Assembly: GCF_014062315.1 (NCBI RefSeq)
Contig: NZ_JACGLT010000005.1
Span: 124,001 to 188,000 of the forward strand
Direction: 5' to 3'
Origin: Gelidibacter maritimus
GTDB taxonomy: Bacteria; Bacteroidota; Bacteroidia; Flavobacteriales; Flavobacteriaceae
Length of the DNA: 64,000 nt
Shown: piece by piece, positions 36,263 through 46,157 of the stretch
How positions within the stretch are numbered: the first letter of the stretch is position 1
Layout of the letters: each line of letters begins with the position of its first letter
Translations under genes and position numbers: made by a program
The notes under the pieces: generated by a model
What the model saw: the letters and a program-made list of their open reading frames with translations, nothing else
Database searches by the model: none
What the model was told of the DNA's origin: nothing

Positions 36263-37999
36263 TTAAAAGTCAAATTGATAAGTGGCTCCAACCAAAAACT
36301 GGATGCCCTGAACTGGCGTATTTATCCAGCGTTCATATTTCTTGTCCGCAATATTATTGGCCTTTACATAAAATGATAATTGGTCGTCAAAACGATAGCC
36401 CACATGGGCGTTGGCATCAAAATAACTATCCAATGTTTTGGTTCCCTGTATAGACGTTATGTCTTGAATATAACTATATTGCAGAAACTGATCTTTACGT
36501 TCGCCCACATAAAACATCCCTGCTCCAGCAAACCAGTTTTCATCAATTTGATAATCCATAAATAATGATCCTTTCAGATCTGGAAGATTCCAAGCTTCTG
36601 CTTCAGCAATAGTGCTATAAGAGAAATATTCGACTTTGGCACCCAATTTAAAATTTCGGTTAACATCAACGTTTAATTCACCAGCAAAAGACAAGGTTTT
36701 GACATCATCGTGGATCAATCCAAAGGAGTTTCCATATTGGTAATCTTCAGTAGCTTCAACAAAAACAGGATTTGAAGTGTACAAGGCTTTATTAAATTCA
36801 TTCATATAGCGGCCGCTCACGTTATAGCTAATGCTATTGGACAATTTCCCCTTTAAACCCACTGACAAATTATATTTTTGATCGGTGGGACTGATACGAA
36901 GTGTCGGCGAAACGAATGGATTTTCTTGGGCAAAATCATAGTATGAATGTTGGTGGAATCCACCTTCGAGACCGCCATAGGCAATCATCAACTCGTCCAC
37001 CACTCTCAAAGACGCCGTAATATTCGGATATATATGCAATTTACTCGCTCCGAAATCGCCCGTATTATTTTTGTAGACCAAATTCACTCCTAAATTAAGT
37101 GTTAAGTTATCTTGGGTCAATTGATAACTTGGTGCAATTCCGAAACTTACGTTACCGTAGTTTAATTTATTATCCGTATAAAAATTTCTATCAAAAGTTC
37201 CGTTGATATAATCAATGGTAATTTGTGTAGAAATCAATTCATCCTGAATTGGAACATCCGCCGATGCTTTTACCACAAAACGGTTTTCACCAGAACCTTG
37301 GTTGTCGCCAAATCTTCGATAGTAAGCACTTGCATCCTTAAATAGATAATCGTGGAACTTCACTTTTCCACCAACGTTTCCGCCATAAAATTGATGGCCT
37401 ACATTAAGAGTGTCAGCTGTTGTCTCATCAAAATAAGGCTGCGGCAATCCGTACCAATTGTATTTTTGAAATAAACCACCAGCTTCTATAGACCATGAAA
37501 GATCTCTAAGGCGCTGGCTGTAATTTACATTCAACTTAGTGTCAATAAAATCATCGTCCAAAAGCACCCCATCAATACCGCCGCTTGAGGAATGGTGCGT
37601 AAAATATCCGCCAACATTTTCTCCTCTACCCAACTCATGATTTAAATAGACCTCCCCTAATATTGTGGTATAAGTGCCGACTCCCAAAGACGCATAGTTA
37701 TCATATAATTTAACGGCTTTGGGTCTATTGACTGTGGCCGCTTTTCCTTTTGCCGGGGTAAAGGTGGACGCTACAGGTATTGAAAAAATATTGTATTTAA
37801 TCTCTTTTTTAGAGGTATTAACATCATCATCCAACACCGGGGTTTCCTTTATTTTGAAGGCATCAGCAACCGTCGGCGTATAAGGTTTGACAACATTGAC
37901 CACTTCAGAATCTAAAGTATCTTTTGTGCGTTCTTGGGCAAAAGATGCAGTACTTATAAGGACTGCAATGAGGGAGATATATTTAATTTGTTTTAGCAT
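36263..37999 (-). CDS. TonB-receptor-like outer membrane beta-barrel without plug
   Basis: 578 residues with a signal peptide (to SFAQ, about residue 22), a proline-rich N-terminal linker, and then alternating aromatic beta-strands through to the C-terminal FLVGATYQFDF, ending in Phe as outer membrane barrels do. The last strands (ADKKYERWINTPVQG) look like TonB-dependent receptor barrels, but the plug domain is missing. It lies 102 bases downstream of a giant TPR gene on the same strand, and the two are likely one operon. The role may be an outer membrane partner of the TPR protein; that is inference from adjacency. Confidence 0.75.
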   Translation of the reverse strand: MLKQIKYISLIAVLISTASFAQERTKDTLDSEVVNVVKPYTPTVADAFKIKETPVLDDDVNTSKKEIKYNIFSIPVASTFTPAKGKAATVNRPKAVKLYDNYASLGVGTYTTILGEVYLNHELGRGENVGGYFTHHSSSGGIDGVLLDDDFIDTKLNVNYSQRLRDLSWSIEAGGLFQKYNWYGLPQPYFDETTADTLNVGHQFYGGNVGGKVKFHDYLFKDASAYYRRFGDNQGSGENRFVVKASADVPIQDELISTQITIDYINGTFDRNFYTDNKLNYGNVSFGIAPSYQLTQDNLTLNLGVNLVYKNNTGDFGASKLHIYPNITASLRVVDELMIAYGGLEGGFHQHSYYDFAQENPFVSPTLRISPTDQKYNLSVGLKGKLSNSISYNVSGRYMNEFNKALYTSNPVFVEATEDYQYGNSFGLIHDDVKTLSFAGELNVDVNRNFKLGAKVEYFSYSTIAEAEAWNLPDLKGSLFMDYQIDENWFAGAGMFYVGERKDQFLQYSYIQDITSIQGTKTLDSYFDANAHVGYRFDDQLSFYVKANNIADKKYERWINTPVQGIQFLVGATYQFDF

Positions 38000-38101
38000 T
38001 GTTTATTTCGTGTTAATTTCCAAAAATAAAATTCCAAATTCCATTCTTTACTGGCATTCATCATCGTGCAATACTTCAGAAAATAAAGCCTTGACAGGAA
38101 T

Positions 38102-41100
38102 TTAGTTATCGGTGGTGATTGATGAGTTTGTTTTTGCTTCCTGTGCTTTTATGGTACTGAGTTGTGCCTGCGCTTCCTGAACCACATCTTTAAATTCCGG
38201 GAAGTTTGAAATCACACTTTCCAAAATATAAGTGGCTTGAAATGCATCTTTAAGAGCATAAAAATTCTTTGCCATAAGCACTAAGCCTTTAGCACTGAAA
38301 TACTTGTAACTACCATAATCTTTTGCCAATTTTTGAGCGGTTGCGTTTGATGCTTCGTAACTACCATCCTTGTTTTTGAAGTAGGCATTATAATACAGCG
38401 CTTCAGCGGCCAATGCTCCAGTGGCTATTTTTTCAACCGTGGCATAAGCTGATTTTGCTTTAGATTCATTTCCAGTCTTAATGGCAGATCGCGCAATAAT
38501 AATCTGCGCATCACTTCTTACCTTATTGTCCAATTTGGATCCTGACAGCACCTTTTCAGCATAACTTTCGGCATCTTTATATTTTTCTTGCTGGTAATAG
38601 GCATTCATCAGGTTAGATTGTGCATAAATGATATTCTGCGGATAATTGGCTTCTATTTCTAATTGCTTTAAGAGCGGAATAGCCCTGTTCCATTGCGAAC
38701 TGTTCAAATAAATCTCTGATAGTTTAACAATAGCCTGCTCTGAATATTCACTTTTAGGTTTATCAACTACATATTCATAGTGGGGCTGTGCAGTTTCCGG
38801 CAAGGATTTTTTAGTGTATAATTCGCCCAAATAAAAATGCGATTTTAAAGAATGCATCCCATTCGGAAATTGATTTAAATACCCGTTAAATTGCTTAATG
38901 GCATCATCAGTCTTGTTTTCCAAATATTGCTTTTCTGCCGCTAAATATGTGGTATTGTCCAATTCAGCATCCGTCACCTCAACATAATCCAAGGTTTTCA
39001 CCCAAGCCGCATATTCGTCAACCCTTCCCGTATCAATATATATCAATCTGGAAGTAGAAACCGCCTGAACGGCTTCTTCGCTACTTGGGTAGTTTCTGGC
39101 AACATTTTTAAACTTGTTCAAGGCTTGTTCATTCTGACCTGCGTTATAATAGATGAGTCCCTGTCTTAAAATGGACCTCGAAATAAATACGGAATTTTTA
39201 TACTCTGAATTCAATCGGTCATACATGGCAATTGCCATATCGTTCTGATTGGCTTTGACATAAGAATTTGCCAGTTCATACATCGCATCATCTCTTAATG
39301 ACGATTTGCTGTATCTGTTTATAAAACTGTTCAGTTCTTGAATTTTGGTTTTATCCTGTCCGATATAGCCATAACTCATTGCTTTCTGAAAATCGGCATA
39401 ATCAGGTTCAATTTGTTTTAAAGCGATGGCTTTGTCATAAGCATCAATCGCGTCACGATAATCTGATGACACAAAATAGCCATCCGCCAATCTTAAATAA
39501 GCGTCGTTCAATCGTAACTTGTCTTCTTTACGTTGGTTGACAAAATTTTTAAAATGTTCGGTCGATTTTGAATAATTTCTTTGCTTAAAATACGTATAGC
39601 CCAGATTGTAATCAATATTGGTCATCTCTGGTGTTGATGCGGCTTCACTTTGTTGCTTAAACTGTCTAAATCCGATTAACGCTTCATCATAATTACCAAT
39701 ATTATAATCGGATTCTGCTTTCCAAAAAGTAGCTCTGGCCGTGAATTTTGAATCTCGTGGCTCTTTCAAGGATTTTTCAAACAAGTTTTTTGCTGTTCTA
39801 TAGTCGCCTTCGTTATACACTTCAATACCTCTATAGAAAGCCACTTTTTGATATGCGACTTTATTTTCAAAGCTGGTTTTACCCTCCAATAACCGTAAAG
39901 CTTCCTTATAGTTTTTTGAGGTGATATAGGAGTCGATTAACAAGGTCTCAATTTCAGTTTTATTTGCCGTTTTAGGATACTTCTCCAAATAACTGGTGAG
40001 TACTTGTGGCACCGATTGATAGGGATTTCCTATTTCATAACTGAGTTTTGCATAATTCAACCAGGCATCTTCCTGAATTTTAAGATCATAATCCATTTGT
40101 GATGCATTCCTAAAAGCATTCAATGCTTCCTGCTTTTTATCTAAGTTCACATAACTTTCGCCCAAATGATAATAGGCATTTTGTGCCACGCTATCATTCC
40201 CCCCAATAATTTTATTGAATTCGGAAATAGCTTTCTCAAAATCATTTTGCTGGTAATAAGCATATCCCAATTGGTAATAATCGGTATTGTTCCATTTTCC
40301 TCTTTTACCTTTATATGCGGTTAAATATGGAATGGCTTCCTTATACTTTTTAAGGTTGAAATAACTTTCGCCAATAATTTTAGACAATTCTGATCTTTCA
40401 GTCGGATTGCTCTTTTTCATTTGTGCTTCAGCAAGTTTTATGGCCTCTTCAAATTTGCCGAGCTTAAAGTTCAAATCGGCTTGGTAATATGAAAGTTTCT
40501 CTTGATACTTTTCATTATCACTGACTTGCTCAAAATATTCGTTGGCCCTATCATAATCATCACCTTCATAAGCCATAAAGCCAATATAATACTTGGCTTG
40601 TGAGCCATATTCCTTCGAGTTCACAACGCGATTAAAATATTTCTGCGCCTCCACCTGATCTTTTGTTGAATATAGGCTGTATCCGTAATTGAACGCAAAC
40701 CGATCGCGCTCAGAAACACCGATATTCCGTTCATCAACTTTCTCGTACCATTTTCTGGCATAGGAATACCTTCCGTTATCAAAGTAATAATCAGCGACAT
40801 CCATAAAGGCCGAATTTCGCTTGGTACTTGTAGGATAGGTTTCAACAAAATCTTCAATGAGAGCATCAGCGTTGATCTGATTGAGTCGCACCGCACAATT
40901 AGCGTAGTAATAGGTGCAATCCGCAATCAACTGTTCATTGTCAGTGGCATCTTTTATTTTATCAAATAAGCTCTGTGCTGCTTGATACTGTTTGTTGTTA
41001 TATAAAGTCAGTGCTTTTTGATAATCGACCAAATCATTGGTGTACGTAGCCGATTGTTGTGCGTAAGTATGCCCTATTAGCAATAGGAAACCTACAAAAA

Positions 41101-41122
41101 GTGAGAGTTTTTTATTAAGCAT
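38102..41122 (-). CDS. Giant periplasmic tetratricopeptide repeat protein
   Basis: 1006 residues with a signal peptide (ending THTYAQQ; cleavage about residue 21) and some 20 TPR-type helix pairs throughout, with repeated Tyr-x2-A/G patterns such as YYQLGYAYYQQNDFEKAISE and NDAYLRLADGYFVSSDYRDA. It probably acts as a periplasmic scaffold. The downstream gene encodes a barrel protein, suggesting a shared envelope complex, which I infer and cannot name. A TATCTTTG box lies 23 bases before the start. Confidence 0.85.
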   Translation of the reverse strand: MLNKKLSLFVGFLLLIGHTYAQQSATYTNDLVDYQKALTLYNNKQYQAAQSLFDKIKDATDNEQLIADCTYYYANCAVRLNQINADALIEDFVETYPTSTKRNSAFMDVADYYFDNGRYSYARKWYEKVDERNIGVSERDRFAFNYGYSLYSTKDQVEAQKYFNRVVNSKEYGSQAKYYIGFMAYEGDDYDRANEYFEQVSDNEKYQEKLSYYQADLNFKLGKFEEAIKLAEAQMKKSNPTERSELSKIIGESYFNLKKYKEAIPYLTAYKGKRGKWNNTDYYQLGYAYYQQNDFEKAISEFNKIIGGNDSVAQNAYYHLGESYVNLDKKQEALNAFRNASQMDYDLKIQEDAWLNYAKLSYEIGNPYQSVPQVLTSYLEKYPKTANKTEIETLLIDSYITSKNYKEALRLLEGKTSFENKVAYQKVAFYRGIEVYNEGDYRTAKNLFEKSLKEPRDSKFTARATFWKAESDYNIGNYDEALIGFRQFKQQSEAASTPEMTNIDYNLGYTYFKQRNYSKSTEHFKNFVNQRKEDKLRLNDAYLRLADGYFVSSDYRDAIDAYDKAIALKQIEPDYADFQKAMSYGYIGQDKTKIQELNSFINRYSKSSLRDDAMYELANSYVKANQNDMAIAMYDRLNSEYKNSVFISRSILRQGLIYYNAGQNEQALNKFKNVARNYPSSEEAVQAVSTSRLIYIDTGRVDEYAAWVKTLDYVEVTDAELDNTTYLAAEKQYLENKTDDAIKQFNGYLNQFPNGMHSLKSHFYLGELYTKKSLPETAQPHYEYVVDKPKSEYSEQAIVKLSEIYLNSSQWNRAIPLLKQLEIEANYPQNIIYAQSNLMNAYYQQEKYKDAESYAEKVLSGSKLDNKVRSDAQIIIARSAIKTGNESKAKSAYATVEKIATGALAAEALYYNAYFKNKDGSYEASNATAQKLAKDYGSYKYFSAKGLVLMAKNFYALKDAFQATYILESVISNFPEFKDVVQEAQAQLSTIKAQEAKTNSSITTDN

Positions 41123-41144
41123 TAAGTTTGATTTTTTTGACGAC

Positions 41145-41152
41145 CAAAGATA
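41145..41152 (-). promoter_or_regulatory. TATCTTTG -7-type box before the TPR gene
   Basis: TATCTTTG on the minus strand, 22 bases upstream of the TPR ATG. A TTTG at the -33 position is lacking, so this is only a partial promoter match. Confidence 0.4.
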
Positions 41153-41230
41153 CTTGAATCTTAAATCTATAACGAAGGATTTATTTTTTAATTATACACG
41201 GAGTTATTAAAAAAGAAATGAGCGGTATTT

Positions 41231-41313
41231 AGTGGGTAGTGAGTGATTTTAGAGGGTAGTGGGTGGTTTTTAGAGGGTAGTGGGTGGTATATAGAGGGTA
41301 GTGAGAGGTTTTC
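41231..41313. repeat. 21-bp tandem repeat (AGAGGGTAGTGGGTGG-type), about four copies
   Basis: Three 21-bp units start at 41251, 41272 and 41293 (AGAGGGTAGTGGGTGG plus a variable tail), with a divergent 20-bp copy before them at 41231. It occupies the first part of a 683-base gene-free gap between the TPR gene and lplA. A minus-strand frame through it reads as repeated THYPL, which I take as low-complexity DNA. Confidence 0.85.
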
Positions 41314-41530
41314 GGTCGACATTTGACAGGCAAAAATGTCAATTCAAAAAAACAAAACAGAAATTCCTTAAATAACAACCTGAAAATTTTCTGTAGCTTT
41401 CGAAGACTAAGACAGACATTTGGCGACCAGTTCAGAATCATCCATCATAAATATTCCTTTTAAGACAGCCTAAGATACTTCCGATTTTAAGCTGGAAACC
41501 ATCTACGACAAACCACAGACTGAAAACCAC

Positions 41531-41664
41531 CTGCCCCTCCGCCTGCCCGTCCGTAGTGAAGGCGGGTAGTTTTTACGAAGGCGGGCCTGCCCGTCCACCT
41601 GCCCGTCCGCAGCGAAGCGAAGGCGGGTAGCGAAGCGAAGGTGGGTAGCGAAGCGAAGGCGGGA
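41531..41664. repeat. CTGCCCGTCCG module and 18-bp tandem repeat
   Basis: The second part of the same gap. GC-rich words CCTGCCCGTCCG and GAAGGCGGG alternate, then three exact or near-exact 18-bp units AGCGAAGCGAAGGYGGGT begin at 41611, 41629 and 41647. TAGTTTTTACGAAGGCGGG (41567-41585) is the exact reverse complement of 52777-52795. The stretch to 41800 adds CTGAGGACT-type strings and a CCCGCCCG...CGGGCGGG inverted pair. The base composition is far more GC-rich than the flanking genes. Confidence 0.85.
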
Positions 41665-41805
41665 TGACCGTGCACTGCGAACTGCCGACTGCCAACTGAG
41701 GACTACTAACTGAGGACCCGCCCGAACGTACCTTTTTCTTCTTGAATTAGTTCAGACGAGCGGTACGGGCGGGCTGCCAACTGAGGACTGAATATTGCCA
41801 ACTTC

Positions 41806-42807
41806 TCACTCATCCTCTCCATAAATCAAATCGATGAACTCTTCTTTTGGAATATCTCCAAAGTATTCAATAATATTAAAATCCTTTAATACGTCTGAAA
41901 TATCTGCCCGATCATAACGCGATCCAATCAACAATTGTTCAAGCTTTTCTACCGGCTCTTTTCCAAAGAAATCTCCAAAAACCTTAAATTCTGTAATATG
42001 GCCTTTTTCAACAAAAATCCGAAGATCAATCTCTCCAACAGGAAAACGTTTGCTCCGTTGAATATTGAACTTTGGAGAACGCCCATAGTTCCAGTCCCAA
42101 GTGTCATATTTTTCTTGTTTTAATTGGTGGACTGCTTTCCATTCTTCTGAAGTGAGGTGATAGCTTTCAAAAGCATCACTTTCATCATAGAGGCCTTCCA
42201 GCAATAATTGTCGGAAATCCTCAATTTTCATAGACTTGTTTAAAAATTCGGAAATATTGGCCACACGACTGCGCACCGATTTATGACCTTTAGACTGAAT
42301 TTTACTCATTTTTACGTTCAATGCATTGACAACTTCGCCTAAATCTGTGTCGTATAATAAGGTACCGTGACTAACCATCCGCTTGCCTGTAGAAAACTGA
42401 GCCGTGCCGGATATTTTCTTATCATCCACCTCAATATCGTTCCGACCTTTCAATTCGGCATTCAATCCCAAACTGTTCAAGACCTTGATAACCGGTGCTG
42501 TAAACTTCTTAAAATTACTCAAACTTTTCACATCGTGATTGGTAATAAAACTGAAGTTGAGATTTCCAAAATCGTGATATACCGCGCCCCCACCTGAGAT
42601 TCGTCTTACAATATGGATGTTATTTTCTTCCACATAATTGTGGTTGATCTCCTCCAAAGTGTTTTGATTGCGCCCTATAATAATAGATGGTTCATTAATG
42701 TAAAACAACAGGTAGTCATTCTCAACACTAAAATTTCGCAGTATGTATTCTTCCAACGCTAAGTTTAACTTCGGATTGGTATGGCCTTCATTTTCTATAA
42801 AAATCAT
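41806..42807 (-). CDS. lplA: Lipoate-protein ligase A
   Basis: LplA activates free lipoate with ATP and attaches it to the lysine of lipoyl domains in 2-oxoacid dehydrogenases and the glycine cleavage H protein. The 333-residue protein has the IIIGRNQN segment, RRISGGGAVYHD (68-79), the catalytic Lys131 in KISGTAQ and the short C-terminal accessory domain (from about 245). The start IENEGHTNPKLNLALEEY is typical. It is a single gene; a TATCTTTG box sits 20 bases upstream. Both flanks are repeat-filled. Confidence 0.93.
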   Translation of the reverse strand: MIFIENEGHTNPKLNLALEEYILRNFSVENDYLLFYINEPSIIIGRNQNTLEEINHNYVEENNIHIVRRISGGGAVYHDFGNLNFSFITNHDVKSLSNFKKFTAPVIKVLNSLGLNAELKGRNDIEVDDKKISGTAQFSTGKRMVSHGTLLYDTDLGEVVNALNVKMSKIQSKGHKSVRSRVANISEFLNKSMKIEDFRQLLLEGLYDESDAFESYHLTSEEWKAVHQLKQEKYDTWDWNYGRSPKFNIQRSKRFPVGEIDLRIFVEKGHITEFKVFGDFFGKEPVEKLEQLLIGSRYDRADISDVLKDFNIIEYFGDIPKEEFIDLIYGEDE

Positions 42808-42826
42808 GATAATGGATTGTTTTATA

Positions 42827-42834
42827 CAAAGATA
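42827..42834 (-). promoter_or_regulatory. TATCTTTG -7-type box of lplA
   Basis: TATCTTTG on the minus strand, with the predicted start of transcription about 15 bases before the lplA ATG. No clear -33 TTTG. The rest of the 298-base gap (42808-43105) holds 'CTGAAATCTGCAA' and 'TTTGAATTTGAAACTCTGAAC' style low-complexity text. Confidence 0.4.
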
Positions 42835-43105
42835 ATTAATTGTTGGGAGGAAATGGGATGAAGGATTAGAGATTAGCCTGCAGTTGGCAGTTTTCAGGTT
42901 TCAGTAGTCAGCGGTCGGCAACCGGCAGAACAACTATGTAAGATATCTTGACCTTTAAAGCTTATCTGAAGGTTAAAACTTCCAACTAAAATTTTTAAAA
43001 CCCTGAACTCAAGATCTGAAATCTGCAATTTTTGAAATTTGAATTTGAAACTCTGAACTTGGAACTTCAATCCGATAAGCTTAGTTTTACAAAAAATTTA
43101 AGTCT

Positions 43106-43561
43106 ATGAAATTTTCGATTAACAAGTTAAAAGCTGCTTTTGGGACCAATAAAACTAATAACGGACAAGACAATAGCGCCTATACCAATGAGATCATTAA
43201 TGCTGTTGAAGGCGAACCGTTTGCTTTATCTGAAACCAATGTCATGTATGCCGGAATGAGTGAGTTGGCTGGGTACCATTATTTTAAAACCATCATAATT
43301 GGCACATTTAAAATCAAAACTTTTAAAGGGGCAAAACTCATTATTAATGGAGAAAATTTTAAACTGGAATTGCCATCGGATATGCTCGAATTAAACTCTG
43401 AGACCGCTCCAAACCGAAATATCACGGCTATTGATTTTGAAATTGATAAAAAAGACCTCCCAAAAATTGGTAGATCTAAAATTCAATCACTTGAACTTTC
43501 AGCCAAAAAAGAAAAGATAGTTTTCAATATTATAGAAATTACAAAAGACGAGGAAGAATAA
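43106..43561 (+). CDS. Hypothetical protein, flavobacterial type
   Basis: 151 residues, no signal peptide or membrane segment. Beta-rich central part (FKTIIIGTFKIKTFKGAKLI) between a polar N-terminus and a charged C-terminus (KEKIVFNIIEITKDEEE). It reads like a soluble cytoplasmic protein. No motif is recognised. It is the only gene between two repeat-rich gaps and has no operon partner. Confidence 0.65.
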   Translation: MKFSINKLKAAFGTNKTNNGQDNSAYTNEIINAVEGEPFALSETNVMYAGMSELAGYHYFKTIIIGTFKIKTFKGAKLIINGENFKLELPSDMLELNSETAPNRNITAIDFEIDKKDLPKIGRSKIQSLELSAKKEKIVFNIIEITKDEEE

Positions 43562-43867
43562 TTTTTTATCGCGGAGTCGCCAAGTTTAAGGAGCGATGAG
43601 AAAGGACAGTTAACCGACGATCATCAACAATTGCATCCCGACTGCTGTATAAAGATTGCTCGACAGCTGTAGGGACAATAAATTCAATTTGAAATGGGAG
43701 AATATGAACGTCTTTCTCGAAATTAACATTCATATGTTCCACAGATGATTTTAGCTTTTCGGCTATTTTGATGCTTTAAGAGTGTGACTTTTATATTGAA
43801 AAACTGATAACCACCAACTACTCTTTAAAAACTGTCGAGTGTTGACTGATGACAGCCAACTGCCATA
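43562..43867. other. Intergenic stretch without recognisable features
   Basis: 306 bases between the convergent hypothetical gene and recQ. Some short 'GACTGATGACAGCCAACTGCC' type text near the recQ end, in the style of the repeat gaps, but no terminator hairpin with a U-tract that I can support. Confidence 0.5.
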
Positions 43868-46069
43868 TCAATTCGCCACTTCACTAATAAATTTAATTCG
43901 GTATAAACGTAATTCTTCATCGTCGTAATCGCCGTCAAATTCATCTATGGCCACATCAATTTTATCGGTTGTTGATTCCATAAAATAATCATGGATCTCT
44001 TCTTGTTGATCTTCATCTAAAATATCGTCGATCCAGTAATTAATATTCAATTTCGTCCCCGAATAAACAATAGCCTCCAATTCCTTTATGAAATCCTTCA
44101 TACTCATTCCTTTGGCTGAAGCAATATCATCCAAAGGTAATTTACGGTCCACATTCTGTATGATATAAAGTTTTAAAGCCGAATTGCTACCCGTACTCTT
44201 GACCACTAAGTCGTCTGGTCTAATAATATCATTTTCCTCAACATACGTTTCTATAAGGGCAATAAAATCCTTACCATATTTTTTTGCTTTTCCATCGCCT
44301 ACGCCATGCACATTACTCAATTCTTCTAAGGTAATAGGATATTTTAGAGCCATATCTTCTAAAGAAGGATCCTGAAAAATGACAAATGGAGGCACTCCTA
44401 GTTTTTTGGCATTTCGCTTTCTTAAATCTTTAAGCATGGCCATAAGTTGTACATCAGCCACGGCAGCTTCACCTTTTGAGGCGGTAATGATCCCATCTTC
44501 CGTAGTTTCATCAAACACATGGTCTTCTGACATCATAAATGAGGTGGGCGATTTTAGAAACGCCTTACCACTGTCCATTAATCGTAGGACACCATAAGTT
44601 TCGATATCTTTTTTCAATAACCCCGCCACCAGTACCTGACGGATCAATGCCATCCAATACCGCTTATCCTTATCTTTTCCAACACCAAAAAAGGGCATGG
44701 TGTCAGTTTTATGAGATGCAATCAATGCGTTTGATTTTCCGGTAATGACATGTACCAAATCTTTCGATTTATATTTATCATTGGTCTGTTTGACGGTTTC
44801 CAGTAAAATTACAACATCATCCTTTGCCTCAAATTGTTTTTTAGGATAGCGTACATTATCATCCATATCACCACCTTCGCCGGTTTCGTTGTCAAACTCT
44901 TCGCCAAAATAATGAAGTATAAATTTTCGTCGTGACAAAGAGCTTTCTGCAAATGCCACTACCTCTTGAAGCAAGGCATGTCCAATTTCTTGCTCTGCCA
45001 CTGGCTTGCCTGCCATAAACTTCTCCAATTTCTCAATATCCTTATAGGCATAAAATGCCAAACAATGACCTTCGCCACCATCGCGTCCTGCACGACCTGT
45101 TTCCTGATAATAACTTTCAATACTTTTAGGAATATCATGATGAATTACAAAACGTACGTCAGGTTTATCGATACCCATCCCGAAGGCGATTGTAGCAACT
45201 ACCACATCAACATCTTCCATCAAAAACATATCTTGATGTTTCACTCTGGTCTTGGCATCCAGTCCGGCGTGATAAGGCACGGCCTTAATGCCATTAACTT
45301 GTAAAACCTGAGCTAATTCTTCAACACGTTTACGACTCAAACAATAAACAATTCCAGATTTCCCTTCGTTTTGCTTGATAAATCTGATAATATCAGAATC
45401 TACATTTTTTGTTTTTGGTCGGACCTCGTAATAAAGATTAGGACGGTTGAAAGAAGCTTTAAAAGTATTCGCACCTGTAATATCCAAACTTTTGAGAATA
45501 TCTTCTTGGACTTTAGGCGTGGCCGTGGCAGTCAATCCAATAATAGGAATGTTGTCACCAATACGTTTTATAATATGTCTGAGGTTTCTATATTCAGGTC
45601 TAAAGTCATGGCCCCATTCACTTATACAATGGGCTTCATCAACAGCCATGAAGGAAATAGGTACCGACCTCAAAAACTCAACATTCTCTTCTTTGGTCAA
45701 TGACTCTGGAGCTACATAAAGCAATTTTGTGATCCCGCTTTTAATGTCCTCTTTAACCTGTTTTATTTCAGTTTTATTCAAAGATGAATTCAGCACATGG
45801 GCAACACCCTCGTGCTGAGATACAGCTCTAATAGCGTCCACCTGATTTTTCATCAGTGCAATTAAAGGCGATACAATAATTGCGGTGCCTTCTTTTATCA
45901 ATGCCGGTAATTGATAGCACAACGATTTACCGCCTCCTGTTGGCATGATAACAAATGTATCATCCCCTCTAACTAAACTCCTAATAACGCTTTCCTGAAG
46001 ACCTTTGAATTTAGAAAATCCAAAGTATTTTTTTAGTTCTGCATGTAAGTCAATTTCTTCTTTACTCAT
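43868..46069 (-). CDS. recQ: ATP-dependent DNA helicase RecQ
   Basis: A 3'-5' superfamily 2 helicase of 733 residues that resolves recombination and replication intermediates. TGGGKS (44-49), DEAH (144-147) and SATATP-type motif III (GLTATATP) belong to the helicase core; QETGRAGRDG is motif VI. The RQC winged-helix region and an HRDC domain (ITLEELSNVHGVGDGKAKKY) follow, with an extra helical tail of about 100 residues. The zinc site of the E. coli protein is absent: the CRR start of the zinc region is SRR, and the CxxC pair is replaced by GEGGDMDD. Many Bacteroidota RecQ proteins seem to share this; I state that from memory. Confidence 0.94.
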   Translation of the reverse strand: MSKEEIDLHAELKKYFGFSKFKGLQESVIRSLVRGDDTFVIMPTGGGKSLCYQLPALIKEGTAIIVSPLIALMKNQVDAIRAVSQHEGVAHVLNSSLNKTEIKQVKEDIKSGITKLLYVAPESLTKEENVEFLRSVPISFMAVDEAHCISEWGHDFRPEYRNLRHIIKRIGDNIPIIGLTATATPKVQEDILKSLDITGANTFKASFNRPNLYYEVRPKTKNVDSDIIRFIKQNEGKSGIVYCLSRKRVEELAQVLQVNGIKAVPYHAGLDAKTRVKHQDMFLMEDVDVVVATIAFGMGIDKPDVRFVIHHDIPKSIESYYQETGRAGRDGGEGHCLAFYAYKDIEKLEKFMAGKPVAEQEIGHALLQEVVAFAESSLSRRKFILHYFGEEFDNETGEGGDMDDNVRYPKKQFEAKDDVVILLETVKQTNDKYKSKDLVHVITGKSNALIASHKTDTMPFFGVGKDKDKRYWMALIRQVLVAGLLKKDIETYGVLRLMDSGKAFLKSPTSFMMSEDHVFDETTEDGIITASKGEAAVADVQLMAMLKDLRKRNAKKLGVPPFVIFQDPSLEDMALKYPITLEELSNVHGVGDGKAKKYGKDFIALIETYVEENDIIRPDDLVVKSTGSNSALKLYIIQNVDRKLPLDDIASAKGMSMKDFIKELEAIVYSGTKLNINYWIDDILDEDQQEEIHDYFMESTTDKIDVAIDEFDGDYDDEELRLYRIKFISEVAN

Positions 46070-46157
46070 TAATCCCTATTAGTATTTTATATACATTTGC
46101 ATTGGATTAAAGATACTAAAATTCTTTAGATGCATCAAACCCAAAAATCAATAAATT

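Noticed and set aside
41229-41441. A 70-codon minus-strand frame with repeated THYPL
   Set aside because: The periodicity comes from the 21-bp DNA repeat; the rest has no domain-like character.
41251-41664. Regularly spaced repeats considered as a CRISPR array
   Set aside because: Units are adjacent tandem copies without unique spacers, and no cas gene is present.
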